A stretch of DNA of 8,350 bases from an uncultured Bacteroidota bacterium. Its GTDB lineage: Bacteria; Bacteroidota; Bacteroidia; Bacteroidales; P3. Positions 6,556 to 8,350 of this stretch are shown in pieces; the first letter of the stretch is position 1; each line of letters opens with the position of its first letter. A program made the translations under genes and the position numbers. The notes beneath the pieces are model-generated. The model searched no databases, had not been told where the DNA came from, and saw only the letters and a program-made list of their open reading frames with translations. The DNA lies in contig URCX01000088.1 in NCBI GenBank assembly GCA_900546465.1, positions 1 to 8,350 of the forward strand, written 5' to 3'.

Positions 6556-8013
6556 TCAATTTCTTTTTTTGCAGTCGCTTGCGAGTGATTCCAAAAAATC
6601 AACCATCAATCTTACGCCATATCCACTCGCACCTTTGCCTGCGTAATCTCTTTTCTTATCGAACATAGCCACACCGGCTATATCTAAATGTATGTAAGGA
6701 TAATCTGTGAAATGAGCGAGAAATTTGCCGGCTGTAATCATGCCTGCTTCCGCTATCCCGCAGTTTTTAATGTCCGCAATATCGGATTTAATCAACTCAT
6801 CATACTCTTCCCAGAACGGAAACTCGGCTATACGTTCATAAACCGTTTCTCCGCTTTGTTTGAGCAAAGACATGTACTGTTCTGCGTTTTGTTGAATTGA
6901 GGCTATTCCGAAAGACCCAATCGCTCTGGCAGCTGCACCGGTCAAAGTCGCAGCATCAACAAGCAATTTCGGAGAAAGTCCCTTGGCATACGCCAAAGCA
7001 TCTGCAAGAATCATTCTTCCCTCGGCATCGGTATTGACAACCTCAACATTAGTTCCGTCATACATATTGATTATATCCCCGCTTGCATACGCATTTCCGC
7101 AAGGACGGTTATCTGTTGCAGGGAACAAGCCGATAATGCTTATAGGCAGGCCAAGACAAGCCACAGCGTAAAGTGCAGATGCCATCATTGCAGCTCCGGC
7201 CATATCTTCCTTCATATCGTTCATATAATCCCCCGGCTTTAAATTCAAGCCGCCGGTATCATAAACCAAGCCTTTGCCGACTAAAACAATAGGTTGTGAA
7301 TTTACTGCATTATTCGGACTGTATCGCATTATGGTAAAGGTCGGCGGATCCATGCTTCCTTTGTTCACAGCAAGCAAACCACCCATTTTTTCTTTCTCTA
7401 TCTTATCCTTATGCCATACTTCAACATCTATTCCTGCCTCATGAGACATATTTACAAAGGCAGCAGCCAAACCCTCGGCATTCAAACTGCAATAAGGCTC
7501 GTTAACCAAGTCTTTACACTTCTCCACAGCTCCGACAATTATCAACAAACGCTCAATGTCCTGCATTTCCACTTCCTGATTTATCACACTCAACTGATCA
7601 AAAGGATGTATCAATTTTTGGGGATCTGTCTTGTATGAATCAAAAGTGTAGCTTGCCAACAACATTCCTTCAACGAACCCCAAGGCTTCATGCTTTGGCA
7701 AACTGCTTATGAACTGCAAGTGCTTTATATATTCGTTATCGCAAAAGTCCAAAAGTTTTCCACCCAACTTTCTAAGCTTTTCCACCTGCTTATACTCTGT
7801 TTCACATTCATCAATTATCGCAACAATCTCCCAATGTGTCAATTTATTGAATGCAAAAAAAGTTCTGTCATTTTCTTCCGCCTCTTTGTTTACAAAATCC
7901 AACAAATCCTCTGACAGTATCTTCGATTCAAGCTTTGCATGTCCGCACCTTTTTAATACGAACAAAGAAGACACCTCCGATTTCAGGCTTTTCAATCTGT
8001 CTATGCTTATCAT
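6556..8013 (-). CDS. M17 family leucyl aminopeptidase (PepA-like)
   Basis: This is a cytosolic two-metal aminopeptidase that removes N-terminal residues, often leucine, from peptides. It has 485 residues and a full M17 layout: a variable N-terminal domain (1 to about 165) and the catalytic domain. Metal ligands and catalytic residues match E. coli PepA in identity and spacing: K247 (VGKG), D252 (YDTGG), K259 (LKPG), D270 (KEDMAG), then D329, E331 and R333 in NTDAEGRM. The family signature normally ends in L; here it is M, a mild change. The C-terminal GKGASGYGVRLMVDFLE is typical. No signal peptide is seen. It is the first gene of the minus-strand operon, 21 nt from a promoter-like element, and ends 4 nt before pdxA. 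Bacterial PepA can also bind DNA, but nothing here shows that. No symbol is given because M17 paralogues are hard to name. Confidence 0.95.
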   Translation of the reverse strand: MISIDRLKSLKSEVSSLFVLKRCGHAKLESKILSEDLLDFVNKEAEENDRTFFAFNKLTHWEIVAIIDECETEYKQVEKLRKLGGKLLDFCDNEYIKHLQFISSLPKHEALGFVEGMLLASYTFDSYKTDPQKLIHPFDQLSVINQEVEMQDIERLLIIVGAVEKCKDLVNEPYCSLNAEGLAAAFVNMSHEAGIDVEVWHKDKIEKEKMGGLLAVNKGSMDPPTFTIMRYSPNNAVNSQPIVLVGKGLVYDTGGLNLKPGDYMNDMKEDMAGAAMMASALYAVACLGLPISIIGLFPATDNRPCGNAYASGDIINMYDGTNVEVVNTDAEGRMILADALAYAKGLSPKLLVDAATLTGAAARAIGSFGIASIQQNAEQYMSLLKQSGETVYERIAEFPFWEEYDELIKSDIADIKNCGIAEAGMITAGKFLAHFTDYPYIHLDIAGVAMFDKKRDYAGKGASGYGVRLMVDFLESLASDCKKRN

Positions 8014-8033
8014 AACCCTTCAAATTAGTTGAG

Positions 8034-8041
8034 CAAAGGTA
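8034..8041 (-). promoter_or_regulatory. Bacteroidota -7 promoter element of the minus-strand operon
   Basis: On the minus strand TACCTTTG matches the Bacteroidota sigma-ABfr -7 consensus TAnnTTTG exactly. Its 3' end is 20 nt before the aminopeptidase ATG at 8013, so the leader would be very short (about 14 nt). No clear TTTG -33 box lies at the usual distance; the nearest TTTTGG (8052-8057) is too close. It probably drives the whole seven-gene operon. Confidence 0.6.
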
Positions 8042-8061
8042 CGAAATAAAACCAAAATAAC

Positions 8062-8069
8062 TATCTTTG
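8062..8069 (+). promoter_or_regulatory. Bacteroidota -7 promoter element of the GH3 gene
   Basis: TATCTTTG matches TAnnTTTG and lies 21 nt before the ATG at 8091, with an A-rich run (AACTAAAAAAACAG) just before the start, as is common in this phylum. No good -33 TTTG is visible at normal spacing; that zone overlaps the opposite promoter's -7 box. Confidence 0.6.
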
Positions 8070-8090
8070 CAGAACTAAAAAAACAGCGAT

Positions 8091-8350
8091 ATGAATAGGA
8101 AAATCGTTACTCTCACATTCCTTTTCTGCTTATGCAGTATAATTTGCCTTGCCGATAATAACCCAATAAAGAAACGCAAAGGCAGGGAACACTATGTAAA
8201 AGAACAAATGTCGAACATGAGTTTGAAAGAAATGGTAGGGCAACTTATTATGATAGGTTGCGACAGCGACATAACTCCTGCCTACACAAACAAAATATTA
8301 AAAGACATAGATTCAAACAAAGTAGGAGGCATTTGTTTTTTCAAGGGGAA
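8091..8350 (+). CDS. glycoside hydrolase family 3 N-terminal domain protein, beta-N-acetylhexosaminidase-like (partial)
   Basis: Only the first 86 codons are in the window; the frame is open to the right edge. The ATG at 8091 begins a clear signal peptide (MNRKIVTLTFLFCLCSIICLA, cut probably after A21), so the product is exported to the periplasm or envelope. A basic linker (KKRKGRE) follows, then VKEQMSNMSLKEMVGQLIMIG and, about 30 residues on, VGGICFFKG. The pattern of M-(S/T)-L-(K/E)-E-x-V-G-Q-L followed by GGIxFF(K/Q)G is the start of the GH3 catalytic barrel in NagZ-like and related Bacteroidota enzymes. Many relatives in this phylum are about 1000 residues long with an added beta-lactamase-like domain, which cannot be tested here. 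The likely role is hydrolysis of N-acetylglucosaminyl links in cell-wall or glycan material. It is divergent from the peptidase gene. Confidence 0.82.
   Translation, partial: MNRKIVTLTFLFCLCSIICLADNNPIKKRKGREHYVKEQMSNMSLKEMVGQLIMIGCDSDITPAYTNKILKDIDSNKVGGICFFKG

Noticed and set aside
5955..6668. A 237-codon open frame on the plus strand
   Set aside because: It lies wholly antisense to pdxA and the peptidase end, has no recognisable motifs and a composition rich in H, C, F and R typical of antisense shadows.

Overview
The window looks like chromosomal DNA from a member of the Bacteroidota, most likely a Bacteroidales-type species. Three things point there. One gene is a PorP/SprF-type outer-membrane protein, a family tied to the type IX secretion system of this phylum. 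The only real intergenic gap carries two Bacteroidota-type TAnnTTTG -7 promoter elements. The sequence is moderately AT-rich with almost no spacing between genes. I see no tRNA, rRNA, CRISPR array, transposase or phage gene, and no base-composition break that would suggest recent transfer.

Seven genes lie head to tail on the minus strand from 8013 to the left edge. In transcription order they are an M17 leucyl aminopeptidase, pdxA (vitamin B6 synthesis), ligA (NAD+-dependent DNA ligase), mtaB (tRNA methylthiotransferase), an unrecognised lipoprotein, a spermidine-acetyltransferase-like GNAT enzyme and a PorP/SprF-family protein cut by the window edge. The junctions are 4 nt, a 20-nt overlap, 1 nt, a 4-nt ATGA overlap, 10 nt and 25 nt. 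This is almost certainly one long transcription unit driven mainly from the promoter near 8040. The first four products are housekeeping enzymes with no common pathway. The last three are a mixed tail, two of whose products should be exported.

On the right, a 77-bp gap (8014-8090) separates the operon from a divergently transcribed gene starting at 8091. Only its first 86 codons are visible, but they show a signal peptide and the N-terminus of a glycoside hydrolase family 3 (beta-N-acetylhexosaminidase-like) enzyme. Each gene of the divergent pair has a TAnnTTTG element at a plausible distance, 20 bp apart and facing outward.

Most of this is ordinary core-genome content, and I do not see a new defence, mobile or biosynthetic system. 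The points worth a second look are a roughly 30-residue hydrophilic insertion in LigA built from short repeated DNA, the orphan PorP-like protein beside an unknown lipoprotein, the compact divergent promoter, and two unusually strong inverted repeats inside coding sequence.
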